A stretch of DNA of 33,289 nt from Blautia sp. XA-2221. GTDB taxonomy: Bacteria; Bacillota; Clostridia; Lachnospirales; Lachnospiraceae. Positions within the stretch are counted from its first letter, which is position 1, and each line of letters begins with the position of its first letter. This document shows, piece after piece, positions 24,720-33,276 of this stretch. A model generated the notes under the pieces. It had not been told where the DNA came from and did no database searches. It saw only the letters and a list, made by a program, of their open reading frames with translations. The translations under genes and the position numbers were made by a program. Location: assembly GCF_028767025.1 (NCBI RefSeq), contig NZ_JAJQXX010000019.1, positions 1-33,289 on the forward strand. The letters are read 5' to 3'.

Positions 24720-27353
24720 TTATTTTCCAAGTTTTCTCTGTATAGCTTTTACGATCTCCATGATCGGGATGATCAGAACTGCAAGACCAAGAGCGATCAC
24801 ATATTCTGTGAAACCAATCGGTGTAAACTGGAATGCTTTTGCAATAAACGGAACCTCAATCACAATGGTTGTGAGGATCAGTGAAACAAGCATTGCACCA
24901 TACAGGAATTTGTTATGGCTGTTCAGTTTAAAAATAGAACCTCGACGGCTTCTCATATTAAGAGAATGACAAATTTCCACCATGGACAGAGTAAGGAATG
25001 CCATAGTTGTTCCGTCTGCGCTGTTTACAAATTCCCATGCGCCTGATTCAATTCTGTGACCTACCAGATAAGAGATCATAACCAGAGCAGTTACAACGGC
25101 GCCCTGGAAAAATACATCAAATCCCATTCCGCCGGCAAAAATGCCTTCCTTCGGATCACGAGGTTTTTTCTTCATAATGTCTGCTTCGCTCTTTTCAAGT
25201 CCAAGCGCCAGAGCCGGGAAGCAGTCTGTGATCAGATTGATCCAGAGAAGATGTACCGGTTTCAGTATGGTAAATCCGATCATTGTGGAGAAAAAGATTG
25301 CCAGTACCTCTGCCAGGTTGGAAGCAAGCAGGAACTGAATGGCCTTACGGATATTCGCGTAAATACGACGTCCTTCTTCTACCGCTGATACAATGGTTGC
25401 AAAGTTATCGTCTGCCAGAACCATGTCTGCTACGTTTTTGGTTACATCTGTTCCGGTGATTCCCATACCCACGCCAATATCAGCGCTCTTAATGGACGGG
25501 GCGTCATTGACGCCGTCACCGGTCATGGCTGTGATCATGCCTTTCTTTTTCCATGCATTTACAATACGCACTTTATGCTCCGGCTGAACTCGTGCATATA
25601 CAGAAAACTCTTCAATTCTGTTCTGAAAATCCTCATCACTGATCTCATTGAGCTGTGCGCCAGTGATAGCCTGAGAAGAATCGGAAAGGATTCCAAGTTC
25701 CATACCAATGGCAACTGCGGTATCTTTGTGATCTCCGGTAATCATAATCGGACGGATTCCTGCTTCACGGCACTCTACGATGGCAGCCTTAACCTCAGGG
25801 CGAACCGGATCGATCATTCCAGAAAGTCCCAGATAGGTAAGCTCCTGTTCCAGAAATTCAGGTTCTGTACTCTCCGGCATTTTGTCCCATTCGCGAAATG
25901 CGCCACAGAGAACACGAAGAGCCCTGTCTGCCATTGCTTTATTGCTTTTCAGAATAGAAGCCCTGATCTCTTCTGTCATGGGAACCCTTGCTCCGTTTAC
26001 CACTGCATGAGTACAGCATTTCAAAACTTCATCCGGCGCACCTTTGGTAAACTGGATGATCTTGTTTTCTTTTGTTTTATGAACGGTGGACATCATCTTT
26101 CGCATGGAATCAAAAGGAGCTTCTCCCACACGTACATATTCTTCTTTTAACTGTGTTTTTGGCAGACCGTTTTTGGCTGCATCGTTTACAAGAGCACATT
26201 CTGTAGGCTCTCCCACTGCCTCTCCCGCTTCCGCATCGTATTCTGCATCGGAACAGAGAGCCATAGCAATCTCCAGGTTCTGTTCATTATCAGCCACATG
26301 CTCCACAACTGTCATTTTGTTCTGAGTCAATGTACCTGTTTTATCAGAGCAGATGATCTGTGTACAGCCAAGAGTTTCCACTGCTGTCAGCTTGCGGATG
26401 ATAGCATTACGTTTGGACATATTTGTTACGCCAATGGAAAGTACAATGGTCACAACTGCTGCCAGACCTTCCGGGATTGCCGCAACTGCAAGAGATACTG
26501 CAACCATAAACGTGCTGAGAATAGTGTCGCCGCTAATTCCTGAACGGAACAGTCCTACCGCAAAAATAACTGCGCAGATACCGATAACAAGAACGGTAAG
26601 AATCTTACTCAGCTGGTTCAGCTTTATCTGGAGAGGTGTCGCATCGTCTTTTGCCTGTGAAAGGGCCTGAGCGATTTTACCCATTTCTGTGTTCATACCG
26701 GTTCCCGTAATGACGACTTTACCACGTCCGTAAACAACCGTAGAACCCATGTAAGCCATATTCTTGCGATCGCCCAGGGGAACGTCCTTCTCTCCTCCAA
26801 GCTGAAGAAGATCTGTAATTTTGTTTGCCGGGACAGACTCTCCTGTCAGAGCAGCTTCCTCAATCTTCAGACTGGCAGATTCAATAATTCGTCCGTCAGC
26901 CGGAACTGCATCTCCTGCTTCCAGAAGTACCACATCTCCGGGAACAAGCTCATCACTTTTCAGTGTCACTACCTTTCCGTCACGCAGTACCTTGCTGGTA
27001 GCCGCTGCGATTTCCTGCAGAGCCTCAATTGCAGCTTCCGCTTTGCTTTCCTGAACAACGCCCAGTACCGCATTGATAATCACAACTGCAAGAATAATAA
27101 TAACGTCGGCAAAAGATTCGCCTTCATAAAAAGCTGTGATTCCGGAAATTGCTGCCGCCACGATCAGGATAATGATCATCGGATCTGCAAGTTCCCCTAA
27201 AAATCTTTTTAAAAGAGAAGTCTTTTTTCCTTTTTCCAGTTCATTCTTTCCGAATTTGGACAATCTCTGCTGTGCTTCGCCTGTTGACAGTCCCTGCTCA
27301 GAAGAATTCTGTTCTTTTAAAACTTCCTCACAACTTGACAGATATTCTTTCAT
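24720..27353 (-). CDS. P2A-type cation-transporting ATPase, probably Mn2+ (or Ca2+) efflux
   Basis: 877 residues from MKEYLSSCEE (GGAGG 4 bases upstream; the frame to 27482 has no start signal). It has all P-type landmarks: TGES (170-173), IPEGL in TM4 (293-297), the phosphorylated DKTGT (337-341), TGDHKDTA and MTGDGVNDAPS. Ten membrane segments are expected. TM5 (SNLAEV) and TM6 (NLITDCFPALALG) keep the Asn, Glu, Thr and Asp that bind Ca2+ in SERCA. Automatic annotation would say calcium ATPase. The upstream yybP-ykoY riboswitch, however, senses Mn2+ and controls Mn exporters such as the P2A pump YoaB of Lactococcus, so Mn2+ detoxification is the better guess. Confidence 0.92.
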   Translation of the reverse strand: MKEYLSSCEEVLKEQNSSEQGLSTGEAQQRLSKFGKNELEKGKKTSLLKRFLGELADPMIIILIVAAAISGITAFYEGESFADVIIILAVVIINAVLGVVQESKAEAAIEALQEIAAATSKVLRDGKVVTLKSDELVPGDVVLLEAGDAVPADGRIIESASLKIEEAALTGESVPANKITDLLQLGGEKDVPLGDRKNMAYMGSTVVYGRGKVVITGTGMNTEMGKIAQALSQAKDDATPLQIKLNQLSKILTVLVIGICAVIFAVGLFRSGISGDTILSTFMVAVSLAVAAIPEGLAAVVTIVLSIGVTNMSKRNAIIRKLTAVETLGCTQIICSDKTGTLTQNKMTVVEHVADNEQNLEIAMALCSDAEYDAEAGEAVGEPTECALVNDAAKNGLPKTQLKEEYVRVGEAPFDSMRKMMSTVHKTKENKIIQFTKGAPDEVLKCCTHAVVNGARVPMTEEIRASILKSNKAMADRALRVLCGAFREWDKMPESTEPEFLEQELTYLGLSGMIDPVRPEVKAAIVECREAGIRPIMITGDHKDTAVAIGMELGILSDSSQAITGAQLNEISDEDFQNRIEEFSVYARVQPEHKVRIVNAWKKKGMITAMTGDGVNDAPSIKSADIGVGMGITGTDVTKNVADMVLADDNFATIVSAVEEGRRIYANIRKAIQFLLASNLAEVLAIFFSTMIGFTILKPVHLLWINLITDCFPALALGLEKSEADIMKKKPRDPKEGIFAGGMGFDVFFQGAVVTALVMISYLVGHRIESGAWEFVNSADGTTMAFLTLSMVEICHSLNMRSRRGSIFKLNSHNKFLYGAMLVSLILTTIVIEVPFIAKAFQFTPIGFTEYVIALGLAVLIIPIMEIVKAIQRKLGK

Positions 27354-27519
27354 ATTGCCTCCATTTCTGTGCAGTATGTTTAAGTTTCTGCACGATTTTG
27401 TTTTATTTCTGCGGGCATTTCCAAATAAATTTATCCGGTCTGCCAAAGAATACGGCGTATGATATCTACTCCTTTCTGACACTTCCCCTGTCTTTCATTA
27501 TACCCGGATTCTGCTTTTT

Positions 27520-27566
27520 CAAAAAATAAAAAGACTTACCTAAGGATTCCTCCCAAAGATAAGTCT
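27520..27566 (-). terminator. Riboswitch-controlled terminator
   Basis: AGACTTACCT (27532-27541) pairs with AGATAAGTCT (27557-27566), ten pairs including one G·U, followed on the minus strand by TTTTTATTTTTT. Its 5' arm includes the 3' side of riboswitch stem P1, so the terminator and the ligand-bound aptamer exclude each other. Confidence 0.88.
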
Positions 27567-27650
27567 CGCTGTTTCAAACAAAACCAGGTCTCCCGGCCAT
27601 GATGTTGATTCTGTTACGCCTTTACGGTGTCAGCTACTCCCTTACACCTG
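27532..27650 (-). promoter_or_regulatory. yybP-ykoY family Mn2+ riboswitch
   Basis: The minus strand carries the conserved order of this class: GTAAGGGAGTAGC (P1 and loop L1; plus 27633-27646), a short stem, then TCAACAT and the second conserved segment, a hairpin, and GCGAGACTTA closing P1 (around 27559-27571). The terminator at 27532-27566 overlaps the P1 3' side. Known members sense Mn2+ and switch expression on when bound. It lies about 180 bases before the P-type ATPase, in the same direction. The closest match is judged by eye. Confidence 0.8.
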
Positions 27651-27667
27651 TTGTATTCATTGGTGCT

Positions 27668-27696
27668 ATTATGCATCATTTTTCCGGAAAATGCAA
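27668..27696 (-). promoter_or_regulatory. Promoter for the riboswitch-ATPase transcript
   Basis: Minus-strand TTGCAT (27691-27696), 17 bases, CATAAT (27668-27673) with a TG just before it. Transcription would start about 12 bases before the riboswitch aptamer. Confidence 0.65.
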
Positions 27697-27713
27697 CTGT
27701 TTTTTATATTTTC

Positions 27714-28313
27714 TTAATATCGTTTTCTTTTATTTACAAAGTAATTCAGAATTCCTCCCCCAATAATGATCACAAGCGCTACAGCCACTACTCTTTTGGC
27801 AGCCTCCTGAGGAAGCTGTCCTTTTGATCCAATAGAATCACTGTAAAACAAAAGTGTATATTCCACCTCATGAGGAGACCCCATAGCTATTGTATCGGCA
27901 ATCACAGAAACAGGTTCGTCCATTGCCGTTACAGGTATCTCAAAAACAGAATTCATCCCTTCTTCATTAATCGGAAGATATTTTTTGCCATTTACTATCA
28001 TATAATCATAATTCGGACTGCTCCACTGAAGTTTTGCATACGCCAGTCCATTTCTGATTTCAAAAAGTGTGGGAGATGAAATTCCTGCCTTTCCGCTTCC
28101 ACCTTCCAGATCCACCTGTATCGAATATTCTCCGTCTTCCAGATTCATTTTTACAGCATCACTTTCTGTTTCGGTGTTTTCTTCTATATTACGCTCTTCT
28201 GATACTTGTCCCCATACCATTTCTCCTGTTCCTTTTTCAGAATATAATCCAACAAGACCAACTGTCAGAAGAATGACTGACAGCTTAAAAATCCGGTTCT
28301 GTATTTTTTTCAT
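27714..28313 (-). CDS. Membrane-anchored surface protein with a probable Shp/NEAT-like heme-binding domain
   Basis: 199 residues: N-terminal signal/transmembrane segment (8-25), an acidic linker (35-57), one beta-rich domain (about 58-160) and a C-terminal membrane segment (174-194) followed by KRKRY. The domain contains DGEYSIQVDLEGGSGKAGI, WSSPNYDYMIVNGKKYLPIN and ADTIAMGSPHEVEYTLLF. This order recalls the Shp/NEAT heme-binding fold. The Met residues at 105 and 144 sit where Shp has its two heme-ligand methionines, but I judge this by recollection only. It has no sortase motif. No heme ABC transporter gene is adjacent. A weak AGGAAA precedes the ATG. Confidence 0.7.
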   Translation of the reverse strand: MKKIQNRIFKLSVILLTVGLVGLYSEKGTGEMVWGQVSEERNIEENTETESDAVKMNLEDGEYSIQVDLEGGSGKAGISSPTLFEIRNGLAYAKLQWSSPNYDYMIVNGKKYLPINEEGMNSVFEIPVTAMDEPVSVIADTIAMGSPHEVEYTLLFYSDSIGSKGQLPQEAAKRVVAVALVIIIGGGILNYFVNKRKRY

Positions 28314-28385
28314 GTTATCATTTCCTCATTTCTGTATTTCGTTAATCTGATCATCCGATCAATTCCCGGACGTTTCCGATTAACA

Positions 28386-28417
28386 AGATAACTCTGCTGG
28401 TATTGTCAAAGTTATCT
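28386..28417. promoter_or_regulatory. Inverted repeat upstream of the Shp-like gene
   Basis: AGATAAC (28386-28392) and GTTATCT (28411-28417) flank 18 bases that include a minus-strand TTGACA. It may be an operator for the divergent Shp-like and serine dehydratase genes; the regulator is unknown. Confidence 0.4.
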
Positions 28418-28502
28418 GTGTATTACTATAACACAGCTTTATACAGGAAGTAAATCATTACTGTATGTAAAAATATAAATATAAATTTTTTTCCTTTTAT
28501 GG

Positions 28503-28508
28503 TACAAT
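28503..28508 (+). promoter_or_regulatory. Extended -10 promoter for sdaAB
   Basis: ATGG then TACAAT about 55 bases before the sdaAB start. There is no clear -35 (T-rich), but the TG motif fits an extended -10 promoter. Confidence 0.5.
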
Positions 28509-28562
28509 ACTATTTGCATAAATCGTGATTAAATGACGGATACAGAAAGATGAGGATTTTTT

Positions 28563-29243
28563 ATGACATTTATCAGTGCTTTTAACGTACTGGGTCCGGA
28601 AATGATCGGGCCCTCCAGTTCTCATACAGCAGGTGCCTGTTCCATTGCTCTCCTTGCACAGCAGATGGCAGACAGTCCTATAAAAGATGTAGAATTTGTC
28701 CTTTATAATTCTTTTTCTCAAACCTATAAGGGACACGGAACAGATCTGGCTCTTCTCGGCGGAGTTATGGGCTTTGCAACAGATGACAAGCGTATACCGG
28801 ACGCTTTTTCCATTGCAAAAGAACGAGGCATTTCCTATCGTTTTGTCGAAGCCGCCGATGACCCTGACATTCACCCAAACACAGTTGATATTCATATCAC
28901 CTGCGAAGGAGGACGTTCTTATTCAGTCCGAGGAGAGTCCCTTGGCGGCGGAAAAATGCGTATCAGCAGAATCAATCATATTGACGTGGATTTTTCCGGA
29001 GAATACAGTACACTGATCATAGTTCACTATGACAGACCGGGAGTTCTTGCTCACATCACAGGATGTCTCAGCGAAAAAAATGTCAATATTGCTTTTATGA
29101 AGCTTTTCCGAGAAACAAAAGGCGATATTGCCTACAGTATCATCGAATTTGACGGTACCCTTCCAGAAGATGCGGAAGCTCAGATTTCACTGAACTCCAA
29201 TGTTCAGGATGTTATTTTTATACCAATTCAAAGGAGAATGTAA
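28563..29243 (+). CDS. sdaAB: L-serine dehydratase, beta subunit
   Basis: With SdaAA forms the oxygen-sensitive [4Fe-4S] enzyme that deaminates serine to pyruvate and ammonia. The 226 residues start with the family's FNVLGPEMIGPSSSHTAGA and continue with FYNSFSQTYKGHGTD-type segments. The C-terminal ACT domain (about 150-226, IIVHYDRPGVLAHITGC) is a regulatory serine-binding module. AGGAT lies 6 bases before the ATG. The alpha subunit follows after 2 bases. Confidence 0.97.
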   Translation: MTFISAFNVLGPEMIGPSSSHTAGACSIALLAQQMADSPIKDVEFVLYNSFSQTYKGHGTDLALLGGVMGFATDDKRIPDAFSIAKERGISYRFVEAADDPDIHPNTVDIHITCEGGRSYSVRGESLGGGKMRISRINHIDVDFSGEYSTLIIVHYDRPGVLAHITGCLSEKNVNIAFMKLFRETKGDIAYSIIEFDGTLPEDAEAQISLNSNVQDVIFIPIQRRM

Positions 29244-29245
29244 TT

Positions 29246-30121
29246 ATGGATTTTAAAAATGCTCAGGAGCTACTGGAGCTTTGCCATACAGAAAATATGT
29301 CTATTTCTGAAATTATGAAAAAAAGAGAATGTATTCTGGGAGAAACAACAGAAGCAGCCATCTATGATCAGATGAATCATTCTCTTCAGATCATGCGAGA
29401 TTCTGTAGCCTCTCCCATCCGATCTCCGAAGAAGTCTATTGGAGGTCTGATCGGAGGGGAAGCGCAGCTTGTAAATCAACACCGGATCAACGGTAATTCC
29501 ATCTGCGGATCTGTTCTTTCCAAAGCAATTTCCTATTCTATGGCTGTTCTTGAAACAAATACAACCATGGGACTGATCGTTGCCGCTCCAACAGCCGGTT
29601 CTTCTGGCGTGATCCCAGGTCTCCTTCTGGCTCTTCAGGAAGAATATCACCTGGAGGACAGGGAAATCATCAATGCACTTTTTAATGCAAGCGCCATCGG
29701 CTATCTTGCTATGCGAAATGCTACTGTTGCAGGCGCTGTAGGCGGTTGTCAGGCTGAGGTGGGAGTTGCTTCTGCCATGGCGGCCTCCGCAGCTGTGGAA
29801 CTTATGGGCGGAACACCGGATCAGTGTCTCCATGCAGCAACTTCTGTTCTTATGAATTTTCTTGGTCTTGTGTGCGATCCGATCGGAGGACTGGTAGAAT
29901 GTCCCTGCCAAGGACGAAATGCTGCCGGCGTAGCTGTTGCTCTGACCGCAGCAGAGCTTTCTTTAAGCGGCATCAAACAGCTGATTCCTTTTGATGAAAT
30001 GCTTCAGACCATGTACCAGGTAGGAAGACAGATTCCACCGGGGCTTCGCGAAACGGCTCTTGGAGGCTGCGCTGCTACCCCTACCGGAAAAAAACTGGGC
30101 TGTAAAATCTGTCTTAAATAA
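29246..30121 (+). CDS. sdaAA: L-serine dehydratase, iron-sulfur alpha subunit
   Basis: 291 residues carrying the [4Fe-4S] cluster that binds and activates serine. Cluster cysteines are in GGCQAEVG, LVCDPIGGLVECPCQGRN and GGCAATPTGK. NHRINGNSICG-like QHRINGNSICG and AAPTAGSSGVIPG are family marks. AAAGGAGA inside the sdaAB end serves the start, suggesting coupling. It is followed by a HAD gene in the same direction. Confidence 0.97.
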   Translation: MDFKNAQELLELCHTENMSISEIMKKRECILGETTEAAIYDQMNHSLQIMRDSVASPIRSPKKSIGGLIGGEAQLVNQHRINGNSICGSVLSKAISYSMAVLETNTTMGLIVAAPTAGSSGVIPGLLLALQEEYHLEDREIINALFNASAIGYLAMRNATVAGAVGGCQAEVGVASAMAASAAVELMGGTPDQCLHAATSVLMNFLGLVCDPIGGLVECPCQGRNAAGVAVALTAAELSLSGIKQLIPFDEMLQTMYQVGRQIPPGLRETALGGCAATPTGKKLGCKICLK

Positions 30122-30139
30122 AATACATGAAATACAGAT

Positions 30140-30841
30140 ATGACAAAAACAGTTATTTTTGATATTGATAATACCCTTTACGATTATGACAGCGCACATC
30201 TTTCAGGCATGAAAGCACTTACAACTTATTGCATCAGAGAATTTAATATCTCTGAAAATCAGGTGCTTTCCTGTTACGGAAAAGCTATGAAGATCATATC
30301 AGAACGTATTGGCACAAACAGCGCTGCCATTCACAGCCGGATGCTTCGTTTTCAATGTATGACGGAACTTTTATCCCAGCCGCTTTTTCCTCATGTGGAA
30401 AATATGTATCATACTTACTGGGATACCATGATTACTGATGCCAGACCTTCACCTGGTATTCAAAAAGTATTGGAGGACTTAAAAGCACGTCATATCCGAA
30501 TCGGAATCGGAACAGATATGACAGCCAGTATTCAGTTTAAAAAGCTGGAAAAGTTTGGTTTTTCTTCCTATATTGACTTCATTGTCACAAGCCAGGAAGC
30601 AGGCGTTGAAAAACCCCATCCACATTTTTTTGAAGTGTGCCTGGAAAAAGCTGGATGTACTGCTGATTCCTGTGTTTTTATTGGAGATAATCTGAAAAAA
30701 GATGTGCAGGGCGCCTGTGACTGCGGACTTTTTGGTGTCTGGTACAGTCAGGAAAGGCTCCCTGAAAAAGAAACTAAATTTCCTGTAATCACAACTTTTA
30801 CTGATCTGAAAAAATTTCTCCAGGTGTGTAAGATCTTATGA
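30140..30841 (+). CDS. HAD-family phosphatase (subfamily IA, YjjG-like)
   Basis: 233 residues. HAD motif I is FDIDNTLYDY (8-17), motif II TGIGTDMT-like IGIGTDMTAS, motif III lysine in GVEKPHPHFF and motif IV IGDNLKKDV. The cap is helical. Substrate likely a small phosphate ester or nucleotide, as for YjjG-type pyrimidine nucleotidases, but this cannot be read from sequence. The gene starts 18 bases after sdaAA and has no clear Shine-Dalgarno sequence, so it may depend on coupled translation. Confidence 0.9.
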   Translation: MTKTVIFDIDNTLYDYDSAHLSGMKALTTYCIREFNISENQVLSCYGKAMKIISERIGTNSAAIHSRMLRFQCMTELLSQPLFPHVENMYHTYWDTMITDARPSPGIQKVLEDLKARHIRIGIGTDMTASIQFKKLEKFGFSSYIDFIVTSQEAGVEKPHPHFFEVCLEKAGCTADSCVFIGDNLKKDVQGACDCGLFGVWYSQERLPEKETKFPVITTFTDLKKFLQVCKIL

Positions 30842-30854
30842 TTTTGCACATCTG
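30821..30854 (+). terminator. Probable terminator of the sdaAB-sdaAA-HAD operon
   Basis: CAGGTGTG (30821-30828) pairs with CACATCTG (30847-30854), eight pairs with one G·U, followed by CTTTTGATT. The hairpin overlaps the end of the HAD coding region. Confidence 0.55.
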
Positions 30855-30973
30855 CTTTTGATTAGGCTGTCATAGACATATCTTTCTGACTGGAAAACAG
30901 AATATTCCCTTCTCTAAATCACGCTGTATCTCCCGTTTCTTTCCCCTAAGGAATATATCATCACATTTTCCTT

Positions 30974-31513
30974 TTAATCATAAAGAAGTTTTATTATGGG
31001 TTCATCATAACCTGCAAAGCGAAAGTTTTCTGTATATATATTTGAAATATTCATATTGGATACATCTGAAAATAAATCAATATAATAAAATCCACCCTCT
31101 ATTCTTAAATTTGCTAAACAATTTTCTGAGATTATCTGAAACATTCCATCTGTACATTTTGCTTTTTTCTTGTACCTTTTAAATTCTGCTGTTGCCAAAA
31201 TATGAATTTCACCACTATATATCAAATTCATATTTTTATTACTTGTAATTAAAAATGGCAGAATAAAGCAATCCACATCATAATTAACGATCCATTTTAG
31301 TCCATAACGAGAATAATGTATCACATCAACTGTCCCATTATATATTTTTTTATGATTCGTTCTTGAAATTATAGAAAAGTCCCCTCTGTAATGCCACTTA
31401 TCTTCTTCAAGTCCAAAATCATCATCAAATGAATACCCGTCAACTACAATTCCATTTTTATTTTTTTCAAAAATAGTATCTATCCATATATACATTTCTT
31501 GATCCACATTCAT
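30974..31513 (-). CDS. Hypothetical protein, AT-rich region
   Basis: 179 residues with no recognisable family, no signal peptide and no membrane segment. It is rich in aromatic and acidic residues and appears mostly beta-stranded (for example GIVVDGYSFDDDFG, then DVIHYSRYGLKWIVNYDVD). AAAGGATG lies upstream of the ATG. The size, acidity and AT-rich setting recall immunity-type or other accessory proteins, but nothing directly shows this. Codon use is clearly more AT-rich than that of the serine dehydratase genes nearby. Confidence 0.65.
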   Translation of the reverse strand: MNVDQEMYIWIDTIFEKNKNGIVVDGYSFDDDFGLEEDKWHYRGDFSIISRTNHKKIYNGTVDVIHYSRYGLKWIVNYDVDCFILPFLITSNKNMNLIYSGEIHILATAEFKRYKKKAKCTDGMFQIISENCLANLRIEGGFYYIDLFSDVSNMNISNIYTENFRFAGYDEPIIKLLYD

Positions 31514-31598
31514 TTATAAGATATTCATCCTTTCAGCAAAATTCTTTCAATTATTCTGTTTTAAATATTTATAACATACTTTATTTAAGCCATTGATT

Positions 31599-31790
31599 TT
31601 AAATTACAATAATGCTTTCAGACCCATAAAAAAGTACAAAAGCAACTACTGAAACAAAAATTATGTAAATAAGAAATAAGTTTAATTTATTCTCTGCTTC
31701 ATCTGGATTTTTTCGTTTTTGATTTTTGCAAAACAATAAATGGAAAAAAGGAAAATAAGGTCACCTATTAAAATCATTACAATATCCCAT
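31599..31790 (-). pseudogene. Broken gene for a small two-helix membrane protein
   Basis: An ATG at 31790 with GGGGG 9 bases upstream is interrupted by an in-frame TGA at codon 10 (31761-31763). Downstream the same frame reads a hydrophobic sequence ending FLIYIIFVSVVAFVLFYGS and stops at 31599. A neighbouring frame over the first part reads YKWDIVMILIGDLIFLF, a likely first membrane helix. Joining both gives a roughly 60-residue protein with two helices and a short charged loop (KNPDEAENK). This fits two small indels, or a real gene with a sequencing error. The rest of 31514-31879 holds no other gene that I can see. Confidence 0.5.
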
Positions 31791-31879
31791 TTGTATGATC
31801 CCCCTCAATCTTTGCTTGCCACAGGTTCACTCCATCTGTTCAACTAATTAATAATATAGCCTTATTTAAAAATAACATT

Positions 31880-32635
31880 TTACTTAGGTACATCTACGGA
31901 GTAGCTTAGATAATCCCCTCGTTTGTTACTTTTTAAATCATTGTAATACCATAAATACATAGTTCTGTCGTATACATTGATTTCAATTACACCGTCTGGT
32001 TTTTGTCCTTCCACTTCCAATGAATAGATTTCTTTATCATGAGCATAACCGAAAACAAAACGATTACTTGGATAATTTGGATTTAAGTCTTGCTGAAAAT
32101 CGCTCATTTTTAAAGAAGAACGAATAAGTTCTGCAATATCATCTAGTAATATCCTATCCTTTTTTGTTGTGATAGGAGAGGCATTCATAAATGCATATTG
32201 TATATATCCGTGTTGTGTTTGTTTCTTGCAACGGACCATCACAAGTCCTTGAACATTATCTTTATCAGTTCCAGCTCGATAGAATATCGTATCATAATCT
32301 TCGCCTTGCCATATATGTAAAATTTTATCAACATGGTTAAGAAAATCGGCAGGAACGGAAAGTTCCTCATTTTCAGCATTCAAAGGGGAGTTTAAAATTG
32401 CTTCTTCGATCGTGCCATAATATACAAGCATTTCATCATTTTTATCATAATCACTCATAGTAAATTCTACATATTGGTTATCTTTATTTTCTTCTTCGGG
32501 AACATAGGTATAACGACCGTTTTTAATGTGGTCATCATATTCAAAGTCAACAAACAAACCAATACCTATCAGTGCTATAAAAATCGAAACTATTGCTCCA
32601 ATTATGATTAACATTAATTTCAAAATTTTTTTCAT
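31880..32635 (-). CDS. Hypothetical membrane-anchored extracytoplasmic protein
   Basis: 251 residues from MKKILKLMLIIIG, with AAGGAAG 7 bases upstream. One N-terminal membrane segment (about 5-28) acts as signal anchor or uncleaved signal; no lipobox. The rest is hydrophilic and probably extracytoplasmic (ending DYLSYSVDVPK), with no known domain. The frame extends upstream to 32761 through MTDSRKVMTAQFSDDLL, which could be a longer N-terminus or a remnant of another small gene; the start at 32635 has the better ribosome binding site. AT-rich, like the gene at 30974. Confidence 0.7.
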   Translation of the reverse strand: MKKILKLMLIIIGAIVSIFIALIGIGLFVDFEYDDHIKNGRYTYVPEEENKDNQYVEFTMSDYDKNDEMLVYYGTIEEAILNSPLNAENEELSVPADFLNHVDKILHIWQGEDYDTIFYRAGTDKDNVQGLVMVRCKKQTQHGYIQYAFMNASPITTKKDRILLDDIAELIRSSLKMSDFQQDLNPNYPSNRFVFGYAHDKEIYSLEVEGQKPDGVIEINVYDRTMYLWYYNDLKSNKRGDYLSYSVDVPK

Positions 32636-32918
32636 GATATACACTTCCTTAATCATTTCAAGTTTATCTATCACTATTTTTTTTAGTAAATCATCAGAAA
32701 ATTGAGCAGTCATTACTTTTCTGCTATCTGTCATAATATTTTTTATCCCATACCTTATCAAGAGTGCAAGAATTGCTTACGCAACAAGCTCTTGACAACA
32801 ATCCATGTTCTAAAAAATAGCAGATACTCAATCAGAAAAGGGATAATTATGCTGTGAAACAGTAGCAAAAAGACATCTCATATTTTATCTCTTTATATAT
32901 AGGAAGCATTTTAAGTAC

Positions 32919-32947
32919 AAAAAACCAGTACCCTTGTCTGGTACTGG
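32919..32947 (-). terminator. Second terminator downstream of the rRNA operon
   Basis: CCAGTACC (32925-32932) and GGTACTGG (32940-32947) are perfect arms around a 7-base loop. On the minus strand a TTTTTT run follows. It lies about 100 bases beyond the first terminator. Confidence 0.85.
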
Positions 32948-33043
32948 CTTCATTGTCACCGGACGTTCCCTTCCCGGTTTCTGTTCGTAAATGACGTAAA
33001 TAAAAGTTTCTGCAAATAAAAAAATAGCTCATTTCCTATAAAG

Positions 33044-33066
33044 AAAAAAGTAGCCTCACCGGCTAC
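33044..33066 (-). terminator. First terminator of the rRNA operon
   Basis: GTAGCC (33050-33055) and GGCTAC (33061-33066) around a 5-base loop, followed on the minus strand by TTTTTTC. It lies about 210 bases after the 23S rRNA end. Confidence 0.85.
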
Positions 33067-33276
33067 TCATATTGCACTTTCAAAACTACATACATGTTGA
33101 CATTGGAATCATTTTAACCTTGCTTACTCTTTCAACGACTCGCCTGGTCATTTCGTGACTTCCGTCACTCAATGTCATTTGCTTCGCAAATGTCTGTCAC
33201 AGTCTGGCAACATCCCTCTGTGAGTAAACTCACTCCGTTCTGCTCCCTTCCTGTTCCAGCCGCTCGTCTCAGCTTC
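33067..33276 (-). other. Spacer downstream of 23S rRNA with three perfect hairpins
   Basis: No gene. Minus-strand hairpins: GTGAGT/ACTCAC (33220-33233), CATTTGC/GCAAATG with a 3-base loop (33176-33192), and GTGAC/GTCAC with a GGAA tetraloop (33155-33168). They suggest a structured rRNA precursor tail. No 5S rRNA sequence is present here. Confidence 0.65.

Noticed and set aside
32847..33032. Minus ORF of 61 codons
   Set aside because: It runs through a strong terminator hairpin in the rRNA operon tail, so it is very unlikely to be a gene.
33067..33276. 5S rRNA after 23S
   Set aside because: No stretch matches 5S rRNA; the sequence consists of short hairpins and terminators.
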